Assembly: GCF_000227135.1 (NCBI RefSeq) | Contig: NC_018260.1 | Span: 1,388,023-1,452,022, forward strand | Direction: 5' to 3' | Length of the DNA: 64,000 nt | Origin: Leishmania donovani | Lineage: Eukaryota > Euglenozoa > Kinetoplastea > Trypanosomatida > Trypanosomatidae | In this document: positions 1-10,644 of the stretch, piece by piece | How positions within the stretch are numbered: position 1 is the stretch's first letter | Layout: the number at the start of each line of letters is the position of its first letter | Notes under the pieces: generated by a model | The model's input: only the letters and a program-made list of their open reading frames with translations | Told to the model about the DNA's origin: nothing | Database searches by the model: none | Program-made: the position numbers and the translations under genes

Positions 1-2279
1 CGGCGGCCGAGCGCGCCGCGGAGCCGCAGGAGTCAAGAATTATCCGCATGAATGAGGTAAGGGAGGTTGCGGGGCGTGAAGAAGATGCTAAGTTCACCTG
101 TTTGCGGACGTCTTTTTCTCCTGGGTGTTCTTGCCCGGGCTCCTCTGGTTTGTTGGAGTCTCCGTCACGAAGCGTCGTGGGGATGCAGGTGGTGGATGGA
201 AAGTCTTTAAAGCCGCGAGTGACTCAACATAAGGTGAAGCTTCAGGGAAGGTACTGGGCCAAAGTGATTTCGTTGCCGTGTGTCGTGGAAGCATTTCGCC
301 AGGATGTCGCGCACGCGCTTGATGTACGTGTGGCGGATATTCAGCACGTGGAGCTGGTAGCTGGGAGCTTGTCGGGCACATTTGTTGTGGTGCACGCATT
401 TGATCTACTTACGGCTACCGAGGCGGACGACAAGTTGCGCGCGTACCACTTTCCGCTTACTTGGGAGCACTACCCGAAGACGCCCGACACGACGACGGGC
501 CACTTCTTTGAGGCCGAGGCTCTGTCTACAATCCGGCGCACATCACGCTGCATCAACTCAGCATCAAAGTCCCGATTACCACCCGCTGATATGGAGTTGT
601 CCCGGCCCACCCCGGCTGCTCTGAAGCCGCACCCTCCACTGTGGGCTGCCCAAGAGGTGTCGCAGAGCACGTTATCGTCGGGTGGTCGTACTTGCTCTGC
701 GACGATTAGAACACCTGCGGTACGAGAGAGCCTTCCTGTGGGGCCTGCAGTGCACGGAGCTCCTCCTCTCATTGAGAAACGGACGTGGGCGAGCAACCTT
801 CCTTCTTCGAAGGAACGCCATTACGCGGGCGACGATGGGAGTGAGTCATCGATGAAGTTCTTGCAGGAAACGGCGCTGGCGCCAGTAGCAAAGGCCGTGA
901 GAGCGCCGGCGGTTCCTGAGACGGTGAGCACGAAGCACCGCGTCGGCTTTGTGGGGAACCAGTGGTCCACAATCCTGAAGACGCAGAGGGATGACTTCGT
1001 GGCCGCGTTCGTGAAGGGCACTGGCGAGAAGCTCGGTTATGAACCGGACTCGGTGACCAAGGTGCAGTGCGACGAGAGCACAGGCGACACCATCGTCAGC
1101 TTTAGTGTCACCCACCCAAGCGTACTGCCGAGAAAGCAGATCGACTTGGTACTCCGTAGTGCTCCCTACGCCGATGTGTGGAAGCTGTACTACAAGAACA
1201 CCCCGCCGGAAGAACAGGAGACGATTCACAATGACGTTACAACATTTCATCGCGTCGGCTTTGTTGGGAGCAAGTGGAAGGAAGTAAGGAACCGTGGCAT
1301 GGCTCGCTTTATCGAGGCGTTCGCAGCTGACACGGCAACTGCCCTGAATGTAACTCCGCAAGCGGTGCGCATCGCCGACTACGCGGTAGCCGATGACATC
1401 GTGGTGGATTTCTATGTTACCCACCCGGGGACAGACACAGAGGAAGTAATCGATGCTAAGCTCGAGCAGTTCGACTACCAGCGCGTTTGGGACCTCTACG
1501 GAATCCCGAGCGAGGCGGACGAGCAGCAGCGCGTCGTTCCGTGCGTTATGAAATGCAGCAACGCGTCCCGCCGAACATCTCCTTCCTCGACCTGCCGACT
1601 GCGAATGCCCGGCACGAACTCTGTTTCCCAAGCCGACAGCGTCTGCCCGAGGTGTCAACGGCAGTTCTCCTCGAAACAGGAGTTTCTTCAACCCGACGAA
1701 AGTAGTGGCTGGAACCCACAGCCTATGCACAGTCACACTAGTTCCATCAGCGATGCAGTTCGCACCGCGCTGATGGAGGACAGCTACTCAGCGATTCGCA
1801 AGCCATCGCCAACACCGCCTCTTCCACACCTGGCGCACCGGTACGCTCCACACCAAAGGTCAGAAGGGCAAACATCGCAGCAGCCGAGCGCGCATCAAAC
1901 GCGTGGTATATCATTCATACGCGGCGCACAGATGACCCCGCGTGTGCCGTGGCACACTAGTGTCAACAACAGCCTCATTCCGCACCCCCCGCGACAGCGC
2001 TCCCTCAGCAACACTACACGGTATCGTCAACGTCGCGTCAATCTACGCGAACTGGAGAGCGAGCTGTCGCGTAAACAACGTCAGCACAAGCACCAGGAAC
2101 GACAGCAGCAGCTCGATCGCGAGATGCGCCGCTCTCTGAACTGCAGTAAATTGTCGATGTCCACCGGCCCCACTATCAACGTTTCACGGAGCTTCCTGCC
2201 ACCCATTCCACCGTGTTACACAAAGGTCCGCACAGGCCCGCAGCACATGAAGACAGGGATGGGCTCTCTGCTGGAGTAG
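1..2279 (+). CDS. FAZ1-type repeat-domain protein, 5' end cut by window edge
   Basis: The frame is open to base 3 with sensible codons before the first ATG at 48, so the gene probably begins outside the window. From that ATG 743 residues are visible. Three copies of a roughly 85-residue domain can be aligned at about nt 222-474, 930-1200 and 1245-1500. Each has a G-x-x-W near its start (HRVGFVGNQW and HRVGFVGSKW in copies 2 and 3), a central acidic/hydrophobic stretch, and a W-x-x-Y end such as VWKLYY. This pattern matches my memory of the conserved domain of kinetoplastid flagellum attachment zone proteins (FAZ1 type). The last 240 residues are low-complexity, basic and Gln/Arg-rich. A role at the flagellum-cell body junction or cytoskeleton is inference from the domain. 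The next gene carries the same domain. Confidence 0.75.
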   Translation, partial: AAERAAEPQESRIIRMNEVREVAGREEDAKFTCLRTSFSPGCSCPGSSGLLESPSRSVVGMQVVDGKSLKPRVTQHKVKLQGRYWAKVISLPCVVEAFRQDVAHALDVRVADIQHVELVAGSLSGTFVVVHAFDLLTATEADDKLRAYHFPLTWEHYPKTPDTTTGHFFEAEALSTIRRTSRCINSASKSRLPPADMELSRPTPAALKPHPPLWAAQEVSQSTLSSGGRTCSATIRTPAVRESLPVGPAVHGAPPLIEKRTWASNLPSSKERHYAGDDGSESSMKFLQETALAPVAKAVRAPAVPETVSTKHRVGFVGNQWSTILKTQRDDFVAAFVKGTGEKLGYEPDSVTKVQCDESTGDTIVSFSVTHPSVLPRKQIDLVLRSAPYADVWKLYYKNTPPEEQETIHNDVTTFHRVGFVGSKWKEVRNRGMARFIEAFAADTATALNVTPQAVRIADYAVADDIVVDFYVTHPGTDTEEVIDAKLEQFDYQRVWDLYGIPSEADEQQRVVPCVMKCSNASRRTSPSSTCRLRMPGTNSVSQADSVCPRCQRQFSSKQEFLQPDESSGWNPQPMHSHTSSISDAVRTALMEDSYSAIRKPSPTPPLPHLAHRYAPHQRSEGQTSQQPSAHQTRGISFIRGAQMTPRVPWHTSVNNSLIPHPPRQRSLSNTTRYRQRRVNLRELESELSRKQRQHKHQERQQQLDREMRRSLNCSKLSMSTGPTINVSRSFLPPIPPCYTKVRTGPQHMKTGMGSLLE

Positions 2280-4159
2280 TTGTTTGGAAAAGCAGACGTA
2301 AGCACGCATGTGAGTGTGCGTATGTCTGCGCCACCCATCAGTGGAGGACAGACGTATCTCATCCGCCTTTTGTGAGAGAAAGTCGTTATGGTCCTCACCT
2401 CTTTCTCTGTCGCCGGGCTGCCTGCCCTCTCTTGATCCCCCTCCCACTCTGTTTGTCTTCTCTCCGCGTGAGGACGCCACTTGGCACCATTCTTCGACTG
2501 TCTCTGGTGCGCTGACGTCTGTAGCGACTCACTCGAGTCGTCCACTCTCTTCCCCCGCGGTCGCTTTCTCTCCTACTCTTTGACCCTTCCTGTCTCACGC
2601 CTCTTCTCTCGAGCTGGTGCGTGCGTCGGCGTTGCTGCGCCTCTTCGGCTCATTTCTTTTCTTGGCCCTCTTTTCGTTGATATCATTGCTGTTGGTATCG
2701 ACTTTGAACATCTTCCTCTTTTGGTGCACTTCGTGGGTGTCACGGTGGCCTGTGGGTGTGTTTACTGGAGAGTGAGTGTATGTGCCTCTGCGGGGTGTTT
2801 GAGCGGGCGGTCTGTCTGTGCTTGGCTTCCTGTGCTTCATCTCTCATTTTCCTTATGTTGTGTGGATCTCTTTTTCTCTCTGTCTTGTATTTGGGATGTG
2901 CAGATGTGCGTGTGTGTGTGGGGAGTCTCTCGGTGTATGCTCTGCTTTCTTCACCTCCTCTTCTCCCCCACCTCTCCAACACCTTCCCCTCATCATCCTC
3001 CTTCCTCATCCTGTAGAAGTTGCTAGTTTTTCTTGTTTGGGATACTCTCGCTCCCCCTCCCTCCACTCAGTCTGTCCCCGCCCTTTTTCTCGTCACTGCT
3101 TAACCCAGTGATCTTTGTGTAATCTCGTGGGTCTGTGTAGGGGAGAGGGAGGAAGAGGAAAGACGGCGGAGATGTGCCCACACACCTCTGTTTCTCACGT
3201 CTTCTTTGATGTTGTGTTCATTCTTCATGTTCTGTTGGTGTTTTGTGTGGGTTCGCTCCGCCTTTCCCACCTCTTCCCCCCTGCCTCTTTCTTCTTTTTT
3301 TTCCGCATGTCTCTTCTTCGTTTTTTTTCTTGTTGGGACCGTTTGTCTCGTTCGCTTTCGTACCGGAATACACTCCACTTTCACTCACTACCCTTCCCCT
3401 CCCCCCTCCCGCATCCTTGGCCGACATGCGCACAAGAGGGCGCGTGGCATGTATCTTGAACTCTTAGGGCAGACAGTGTGGATAGATTGCTGCAGTTGCC
3501 TGTTTTTCCTTCTATTTCGCCTCTACAGATGTGAAACCAAAAAGAAAAAGCGTGTGCACACAACGCGGCCAAAACCAATGAATGAAAAAAGACGATAGGG
3601 GGTCTTTGGTGTCTCTTCATCATCCTCACCGCAGTCTAGTGGCGCACTCAATTTGATTACTGAGCTTCGGGGGGGCACCTATATCCCACGTTGCCCCCTC
3701 CCCTTCCGGTAGTCTCTCAACGACAGTCTGTGCTTCCTCAAAGACAATTCTCTTTCCCCCTCCCTCGCTCCTCCTCCTCCTTTCCCCAAACAACATACAC
3801 GTTCACACGTTTGTCTCTTAAAAGTCTGCATCTCACGCCTCCCTCACTCCCTTTGAGCCCCTCATGCGCCTCCGTGCTCACATTCGCTGAGTGTGCCAGT
3901 TCCCGTGTGTGCGATTGCGCACTCCCCCTTCCTCCCTTTTCCACTTGGTCTCCCACTTCGCTTGAGTCTAGGCCACACGCACGATTCCACCCGCCACCCC
4001 GCCTCCCTGCCTGCCTTCAACTCGCTCTGTTTTTTTTTTTTGCTGTTTCCGTGAGACCTTTTCTTTCTTTTCTGCGGATCTTGTGGACAGTCGTGTCGCC
4101 AAGGGGCACGTGTGCTGTGATTGTGCGCTGCTTGCCATTGTTGATCCCACTCGACTTCA
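2280..4159 (+). other. Intergenic/UTR, 1.9 kb, pyrimidine-rich
   Basis: Long runs of T and C with scattered GT-rich pieces, typical of trypanosomatid 3' UTR plus leader DNA. Open frames here are Ser/Pro/Leu/Phe-rich translations of T/C tracts and are not believable genes. No RNA gene seen. Confidence 0.6.
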
Positions 4160-4197
4160 CCCGTCTCTCCCCCTCGCCGCAGGCTGCCTCTCAACAG
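4160..4197 (+). promoter_or_regulatory. Probable spliced-leader acceptor for the large FAZ-domain gene
   Basis: A C/T-rich tract ends in AG at 4181-4182, and a second AG follows at 4196-4197. The ATG at 4213 comes 15-30 bases later. A stronger T tract lies at 4030-4075. This placement supports 4213 over the longer open frame upstream. Confidence 0.45.
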
Positions 4198-4212
4198 ATT
4201 GTGGGGATTTAC

Positions 4213-7200
4213 ATGGCGCACCTGTACGTGTGCCACTCTGCTCCTCCATTGGCACACTCAGCCACGAAGGAGGGACCCGCTACGTACCTGGATCAGGTCG
4301 TCGGCGCTGCAGCGAAAGACGTCATTTCCGGCCACAAATCTGAACGCTCGACACGGGCTTCTGTGTTTAACCTGCCCAGTACCTCTGCGAGACGGTGGTC
4401 GCCGTTTACGGAGCGGTGCGGCTTCAAGGGGGCAACTGAAGAATCGGCGTTCGAGTATGCCGAATCGGCTGCAGTCGACGCCGCATCTCTAATCAGCGAG
4501 CCCGAGCCGGCTCTACAGCCGTCATCACTTCTGTCCGCATTACCCCAACGAGCAAAAGACAGCCCCAGAAATGCTCTCCCGGTGACGGTGCACCGCAAGT
4601 GGCCTCGTCAGCGCCTTCTTCCCTCGATGCTGACGCGTATCCGTCATGCGCACGGGGCAACTTTCGAAGTCGCAGCAGTGACCGCAACAGGGCACCATCC
4701 ATACGATGACGAGCAAGCTTTTCCATCCACCGCGAGTGCAAGGGGCGTTGGTTGGGCGCGTGCTGTGTCGCTACCGACACTGGTGGAGGCAGTGAAACCT
4801 TCGCAGCAGCTACCGCCTATCCGCCCTTCCCCTGCAGTAGCGCCGGAGCCGTGTGCCGCCGCTGCCGCATCCTTCGCCTCTGTGCAGCAGGCCCTGATAC
4901 ACTACGAAGCACTCTCCCGGCGCGATCTCATAATCGATTTTTACGCCGCCTACCCCACCCAGCCAGTAGTTGCCTTTGAACTACCACCGCCAGAGCTTGC
5001 CGCAGTCGCCCTGAGGACGGTCACGCGCAAGCCACCACCGCCGTTCCTCTCATCTCCATCGACCAGCGAGAGGCGATCGGTGCCTTCACCGAAGAAGGCA
5101 ACGGCCGCTACGTACCCCAGAGGCGCTTCGGCTGTCCACTTGAGCCGCCTTCGGCTGGTGTTTCCGGGCGCTCTCTGGCCTTTTATCCTCCGCCATCACC
5201 GCCAGCTGCTCACCCGCACGCTGAGGCGGGATGTCGAGGCCTTTGCATTTCCCAGTGAGGCGGTCGAGGTCCTTAGCCTGCACGCTGCAGGGGCGGAGAT
5301 GGAAGTCATCCTGTCTTTAAAAGAGTCTTCTGACTCGCAGTCGAAGATCTCAACCGCCCTTTTAACCAGCTCCTTTGCAGAATCGTGGGAGGTGTACAAC
5401 CTGGTGGCGTTCTTCCTTTCGCGGGAGGTGACCCCGACACTACCTCAGTCGGTGGTATGGCCGCCCTGGTGGCATGAAAGCAGCACTCGCGCCAGCACTG
5501 CAACGGCGCATACAGCGGTGGACGAGGCTGCGAGCTCCCCGCAACCGACGGCAGTGCCACCACCACCTTCGCCCCCAGTGCTGCGCAAGCACCAGATGGC
5601 GCCAACCTTGTTCACACAGGCGTCGCTGTCGAAAATCAGCGCCACTGCCGCGACGTCGGCGGCGCACCAGCCGCTGAAGCTGATGGTACCTTTGCTGTTC
5701 CTTGAAAAGGCCTCCGATGCGCTGCAGAAACTCATTGATACCGCGCCCTCACAGCTGCGGCTGGCGCTCCTCCGGGATACCATGTACGCTGTGCCGGATG
5801 CGAGCGACGTGCAAGTTCACTCGTGGGCGGTTCAGCCAACCGGCCTCTACGTCAAGCTTCTCCTGCGCTGTGCGGATGGAAACGGTGAGCACGTGGCGTC
5901 CGACTCCGAGACGGCAATCAACCGCTGCTCGTTCACCGAAACGTGGGACGTTATTCGATCCTACACCACCGGCCTCGCATCCTTGGCCGTCGAGGTGCCT
6001 ATTGTTGCTAAGCGCTGCGCTTCAACGCCGAGGACCGCCCCCGCGTCGCAGCAGGTGGACAGGAGTATTATGACGACTGCTTCCACCCTGGCGACTACCG
6101 TGACTGCGGCCACGCCACAGTCGGAGTTGCTTGTGCGCTCCGCCTCGCCGTGCACAGAGGAGGTGCGTCGACCATGGTTGCTGTCTGAGGATGCTGTGCT
6201 GAACGCCTCTGAGTACGCAAACAGCGAACGGCATAGTGTCAGCACCACCAGCACTGTTTACAGCTTCATTGCTCGAAATGGTGCCATCCTCAGCGCTGAA
6301 TCTTCCTCTGCGAGCGCGAACGAAAGCTTCGGCTCGGAAAGCTCTGTGGCGGCGACATCACGCCGAAAGCGGGCGGTGGTGCCACTGAAGAGGCGCGCCA
6401 CCACCACGGCAAAGATACGCACGGCTCCAACGGTCGCGACTGCGATGGCACCGGGATGGGCGAATGAGTCGACCAGCAAGTCGTTCCTCACGCAGACATA
6501 CTCGACACAGTTGTTGCTTTGCGGAACCCTCTCCGAGTCGAAAGTCAAGAGCATCGGTGCCCCTCGCACGAGCTCGGCCTCAACGCCGACGTCGCCGCTG
6601 TCACCTCGGGTGCGCCCAAAGAAAGAGGACGCCTCTTCAGTGACGGGCGTGCTCGAACGACGGCCACAAGACATTGCTGAGTCGGCCGAATACTCCTCCG
6701 TGCGACTCACGCCGGGTACAATCGCGGCCGAAAGTACGATGGGGCACCCCAACGCTTACGTGCCCGACTCGGTGAAGGCAAACAGTGACGCAAAGACGGC
6801 GAGCAAGTCCCTGCCGGCGTCCTTTCTGTTTCCAACGTTGCTACCCATACCACGGGACTCGTCGGAAAAGCCGGCAGTCGTCGGGCAAGATCAGGAAGAC
6901 AAGATCACGCAAGCGATGTATGACAGAGAGGAAGAGGCGGCGGCCACTGAGCTACATGATCTGCTTAAGCCACCACTGGAGCAGAAGCCGACGTCCTTGT
7001 CACGGCACACGACCACAGAGCGCCAACTGGCCCATCAGCAGCAGCGTGTCAGCTTTGAAGCGAATGGATATGCAGGAGTCACGGACGCCGGCGTCACCAA
7101 CAAGGAGTCGAGCACCACTCCATCCCCTTCTGAGGACACTGCGATAGCGGCTGACTTAGCAATGCAGAAGGCCGACTTGGACGGTGCGCAAGGAACGCAT

Positions 7201-10200
7201 GTTTCTTCCATGGCGGGGGAGATATGGGAGGCGCTGCGGGAGCCGTACCCGCTGCAGCTGCAGCGCGCGTTGAAGGAAGACGTGCACACTTTCTTTGGCG
7301 CGCTCACGGGCGCGATAGAGAAAGTGATCGTCAGGTGCGCCGACAAGCTCTACGAGGAAGTGATGGGTGCATCAGGTGTGGTGATGCAGCCGTCCAATCT
7401 GGAGCTGAAGGCGGAGGCAAGCGCCGCCGCCCCCACTACCTCATACGTCTTTTCGCCAGCAACCGTGGAGCTCCTCCCAGTGCTGCGGACGCTCCACATG
7501 ACAGATTTCCACACACAGCACTCTCAGCGCCACCTCAGTCCGCGGAGCTCGTTCGCCGTGTCGTCCAGGTACAGCGCGGCAGAGGCTACCATGCAGCGCC
7601 GCGCCGTTCCCATCGAAAGCCTCGTGGATGCCACCGCGAAGGCTGTCACTATCAATCAAGTGGAAGTACTCTCGCCGCTCTCTGCGTCAGTAGAGTCTTC
7701 GCCAGCGAAGCGCGGACCAAAGTTTCACTACGAACTCTCTAGCGCCCTGCGGGATCGTCTGCTTGCAGACCGCGGCAATGGCGTGACGAAGGCAGCGATG
7801 CATGATGTCAACGCTGTGTTGGTGCCCACCAAGACCGAGATGGCCCTGGAGGCGGTGACCGTCGCTGACGGTAGCTCGCGGCAGGCTGACTTCTCCGTCC
7901 CAACAGATGCGCTTGAGCGGTCGCCGCTGCTTCACCGGCGCGCACTCACCGAATCCTCCGCAGCCTGCGCACCCGTGCGGGTGCTGCTTCGTCGCTTCTT
8001 TGACGTCCCGGGGCTCACCGACGAAAAGCTGGCAGGCGAGCTGGAGGCAATGCGCACGCTCTTTTCCGCAGAGACGTGCGCCGTGCTTGACACGCCGGAT
8101 GATGTGGTGGAGGACCTGCAACTCTCCGGCCACCTCACGGTGGATGCGACGGTGCGGTTGCCGAGCACTAACTCTGTGGCAGAATGGTGCTCGCTGCTGT
8201 TGGAGCATAACTACCCGAAGGTGAATGAGCTGCTGCACGAGTCGGCAGCGGCACGAGCGCCGGGGGCACCACCACACGTAGAGGCAAACGTACAGCCGGA
8301 GGCGATGCGCTGCAGCACTCTCTTATCCAGCTGCACGTTGAAGCTCTCACCGACGGCCAGTGCGGCGCCGGTAGGGCCAGACGGCCGAGACGCCAGCTCA
8401 CACGCCGTCTACGTAGAAGGCGACTTGTGGCCAGCGTTAATAGAGCAGCGTGCTGATGTGCTGTGCGAGGCGCTCATCTCAGACGCCACTGCAGCTCTCT
8501 CCGCTATCGGGGGCTCGGTGCACAGGGTGAGCGCGTTGCCGTACGCCAACGGCGCGCTTTTCACGCTTCATTTCCACAGCTGCGGCGCCAGGTCGCTGCG
8601 CGCGGTGGAGGACGCGCTACAGCAATGCCCTCTCACAGCTGCCCGGGCGCTGTGCCGCCGCTTCGGCGGAACGTCGCGCCACCTCCGCAATCATAACGTA
8701 ACGGACACCATGTACAGAGCAAACCTAGAGGGAAAGGCATGGAGGCAGGTGCTGGAGGAGCACGGTGACCTCCTCGCTGAAACCTTTCAGCGGGAGGCGC
8801 TGCAGTGCCTGCGTGGCAGTGAAGTCGCCGCAATGCCTGTCACGGCAACGGTGACAGGCATTGCGGCGAAGCCGGACGGGATCACGATCGCGTACGATGT
8901 AGCTAGCACGACGGTCTGTGCTGACGTTGATCGAGGGCGAGTGGCGCACGCGATCATCGAATACCCCTTCCCTCAGCTGTGGAAGATGTATGACAACTTC
9001 ATGCTGGCCAGGGAACCGCTCAAGCACAGCAAGAACACGCTCCGGATTGCCCCCCGCCATCTTAGCACAATGCTCGACGTCGCCGAGGTCCCGAACCAAC
9101 GCCAGTGCTCGCACGGCGGACTTACGCTGGAGATGTCACTCGACCCTCTCGAGGCAAACATGGCGGCCATTGTGCCCGATGGCAAGGTCGAGAGAGCAGG
9201 TCCGCTGGCTGTCGGAAGCAAAGTCGAGATGATGAAAGGGCAGAAGGTGTACGAGCTCAATTACTTGTCAGCTCCAGCCGCGGTGTCGGCGCCTCCAGTC
9301 GCGGAAGTGCCGCGGGAGGCTGCTGTCGTGCTTAGCGCACGGGCCTCTCTAGTGGACAGCGCGGAAGCGACGGAGACGCCTCCAGCGGCAGCCGTAGTGT
9401 CCAATGTGCGCGTTGTCGGGTTGGAGAGAGACCGCATGGAGGTGGATACACGCGTTGCAAACCAGCCGCCCCCACTCCCTCGTCTGCAGACATCCTTGCC
9501 ACAGCGGAGCGAGCCGAGGGTGCACCAGCAGGAGCAGCAGCAGCAACGGCGGCACGACGGGCAGAGACGTGTCAGGGAACAGACAACGAACACTTGCGAG
9601 CACCGAGCGCCGACGTACGCTGCGACCGTGTCATTCATGAAAACGGAGTATGAGGAAGACGACGAAGCAGATGAAGATGCCGCGTCGTTGGAGAGCGACG
9701 GATTCGCTGAGCACACAGATGCGCTGACGCCTGTTCCTCTGCGCCGCAGCACAGCCGCACGGACGGTAGGCTCGGCCCGCGCCGCGCCAGTCTCTACCAA
9801 GGCGGCTCCCGTCATACGCATGCCCGTGACACCGTTACCGCCTTTGAAGGTCTTCAGCAACGCGGCGTCGGTGGAGCGTCGCACGCCGTGGGCTGTCGGA
9901 CCGAGCGCTCGCCTTCCCAAAACTCTGCAAGGCGTCGCTGCCTCAGCGCCTGCTCAGAAGAGCCCCCTATCAGGTCTCGACTCAAGCTTGGCAGGTGAGG
10001 AGCCTATGCGTCTGCCAACGCTTTACGCCGAAGGGGAAGGGAAGATGCACGGCAAGTCGCGGATATCAGCATCGTCTTCCCCCGCACGATCGCTACCTCT
10101 CGTGAAGGTCTGCCCGGCGGCGCCGATCACGGTTGTGGACATGCGCATGGAACATCCACCTAAGACGGATGTGCTTGAGGCAAAGCCGGCTGTTAGCACC

Positions 10201-10644
10201 ATTCCCATACTGAGCTGCCCTCGGTCCAGCGCCCATTGTTACTCAGGTACCAAGACCGCGCCTTGCGCGCTTCTGCAGACGAGCCAGGTAAATACGGCAG
10301 CGAGGCACCTCTACACTGCTCCGAAGCTGCCCTCGAGCGAGCCGACTTCACTCTATTACAGCCACTCTCCGCAGACGATCACAGTTGCGTCCTCTTCTCA
10401 ATACGGCAGCGCGTCCAAGATGCGACCCAGCGTCCTTAGATCCGTGCCCGCGTCACCTCTGCCAACGACTAGGATGCTTCCGCGCCACTCGTCGTCGTTC
10501 GTCTTCGTTGCTACGGAACCGAGCTGCAGCCTGCAGAGGTTGCAGGACGACTTGGACTTGATCGAGAGGACGATCCGTTCACGCTACTCTTGCATGCAGC
10601 GCGAGCTCATAGCGACGGTCACGGCCGCTCTACCCGGCTTGTAG
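4213..10644 (+). CDS. Large FAZ1-type repeat-domain protein
   Basis: Predicted 2143 residues. The open frame reaches back to 3691, but that part is translated pyrimidine tract. The first ATG after the AG acceptors is 4213 (MAHLYVCHS). At least five domains of the type in the preceding gene can be discerned, at about nt 5143-5405, 5680-5970, 7970-8235, 8411-8670 and 8711-9000, with a partial one near 7210. The last three are clearest (for example GKAWRQVLEEHGD, and LWKMYDNF at the end). Long Ser/Thr/Ala/Pro-rich linkers separate the domains, and the tail after 9250 is disordered with an acidic patch near 9650. No membrane segment is obvious. A scaffold of the flagellum attachment zone or subpellicular cytoskeleton is the likely role, by domain only. 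A perfect 19-bp inverted repeat lies inside the last domain. Confidence 0.75.
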   Translation: MAHLYVCHSAPPLAHSATKEGPATYLDQVVGAAAKDVISGHKSERSTRASVFNLPSTSARRWSPFTERCGFKGATEESAFEYAESAAVDAASLISEPEPALQPSSLLSALPQRAKDSPRNALPVTVHRKWPRQRLLPSMLTRIRHAHGATFEVAAVTATGHHPYDDEQAFPSTASARGVGWARAVSLPTLVEAVKPSQQLPPIRPSPAVAPEPCAAAAASFASVQQALIHYEALSRRDLIIDFYAAYPTQPVVAFELPPPELAAVALRTVTRKPPPPFLSSPSTSERRSVPSPKKATAATYPRGASAVHLSRLRLVFPGALWPFILRHHRQLLTRTLRRDVEAFAFPSEAVEVLSLHAAGAEMEVILSLKESSDSQSKISTALLTSSFAESWEVYNLVAFFLSREVTPTLPQSVVWPPWWHESSTRASTATAHTAVDEAASSPQPTAVPPPPSPPVLRKHQMAPTLFTQASLSKISATAATSAAHQPLKLMVPLLFLEKASDALQKLIDTAPSQLRLALLRDTMYAVPDASDVQVHSWAVQPTGLYVKLLLRCADGNGEHVASDSETAINRCSFTETWDVIRSYTTGLASLAVEVPIVAKRCASTPRTAPASQQVDRSIMTTASTLATTVTAATPQSELLVRSASPCTEEVRRPWLLSEDAVLNASEYANSERHSVSTTSTVYSFIARNGAILSAESSSASANESFGSESSVAATSRRKRAVVPLKRRATTTAKIRTAPTVATAMAPGWANESTSKSFLTQTYSTQLLLCGTLSESKVKSIGAPRTSSASTPTSPLSPRVRPKKEDASSVTGVLERRPQDIAESAEYSSVRLTPGTIAAESTMGHPNAYVPDSVKANSDAKTASKSLPASFLFPTLLPIPRDSSEKPAVVGQDQEDKITQAMYDREEEAAATELHDLLKPPLEQKPTSLSRHTTTERQLAHQQQRVSFEANGYAGVTDAGVTNKESSTTPSPSEDTAIAADLAMQKADLDGAQGTHVSSMAGEIWEALREPYPLQLQRALKEDVHTFFGALTGAIEKVIVRCADKLYEEVMGASGVVMQPSNLELKAEASAAAPTTSYVFSPATVELLPVLRTLHMTDFHTQHSQRHLSPRSSFAVSSRYSAAEATMQRRAVPIESLVDATAKAVTINQVEVLSPLSASVESSPAKRGPKFHYELSSALRDRLLADRGNGVTKAAMHDVNAVLVPTKTEMALEAVTVADGSSRQADFSVPTDALERSPLLHRRALTESSAACAPVRVLLRRFFDVPGLTDEKLAGELEAMRTLFSAETCAVLDTPDDVVEDLQLSGHLTVDATVRLPSTNSVAEWCSLLLEHNYPKVNELLHESAAARAPGAPPHVEANVQPEAMRCSTLLSSCTLKLSPTASAAPVGPDGRDASSHAVYVEGDLWPALIEQRADVLCEALISDATAALSAIGGSVHRVSALPYANGALFTLHFHSCGARSLRAVEDALQQCPLTAARALCRRFGGTSRHLRNHNVTDTMYRANLEGKAWRQVLEEHGDLLAETFQREALQCLRGSEVAAMPVTATVTGIAAKPDGITIAYDVASTTVCADVDRGRVAHAIIEYPFPQLWKMYDNFMLAREPLKHSKNTLRIAPRHLSTMLDVAEVPNQRQCSHGGLTLEMSLDPLEANMAAIVPDGKVERAGPLAVGSKVEMMKGQKVYELNYLSAPAAVSAPPVAEVPREAAVVLSARASLVDSAEATETPPAAAVVSNVRVVGLERDRMEVDTRVANQPPPLPRLQTSLPQRSEPRVHQQEQQQQRRHDGQRRVREQTTNTCEHRAPTYAATVSFMKTEYEEDDEADEDAASLESDGFAEHTDALTPVPLRRSTAARTVGSARAAPVSTKAAPVIRMPVTPLPPLKVFSNAASVERRTPWAVGPSARLPKTLQGVAASAPAQKSPLSGLDSSLAGEEPMRLPTLYAEGEGKMHGKSRISASSSPARSLPLVKVCPAAPITVVDMRMEHPPKTDVLEAKPAVSTIPILSCPRSSAHCYSGTKTAPCALLQTSQVNTAARHLYTAPKLPSSEPTSLYYSHSPQTITVASSSQYGSASKMRPSVLRSVPASPLPTTRMLPRHSSSFVFVATEPSCSLQRLQDDLDLIERTIRSRYSCMQRELIATVTAALPGL
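8825..8869. repeat. Perfect 19-bp inverted repeat within coding sequence
   Basis: Arm 1 is TCGCCGCAATGCCTGTCAC at 8825-8843. After 7 bases (GGCAACG) its exact reverse complement follows at 8851-8869. It encodes a near-symmetrical stretch (VAAMPVTATVTGIAAK) in the last repeat domain of the large FAZ-type gene. Confidence 0.95.

Noticed and set aside
846..1736. 296-codon minus-strand open frame
   Set aside because: Lies opposite the first FAZ-type gene, whose repeated domains are clear; a shadow frame of GC-rich coding DNA.
2481..3026. 181-codon + open frame in intergenic DNA
   Set aside because: Translation is Cys/Ser/Leu/Phe from T/C tracts, without any protein-like pattern.
3691..4212. N-terminal extension of the large FAZ-type protein
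   Set aside because: Pyrimidine-tract translation before the AG acceptors; the ATG at 4213 is a better start.
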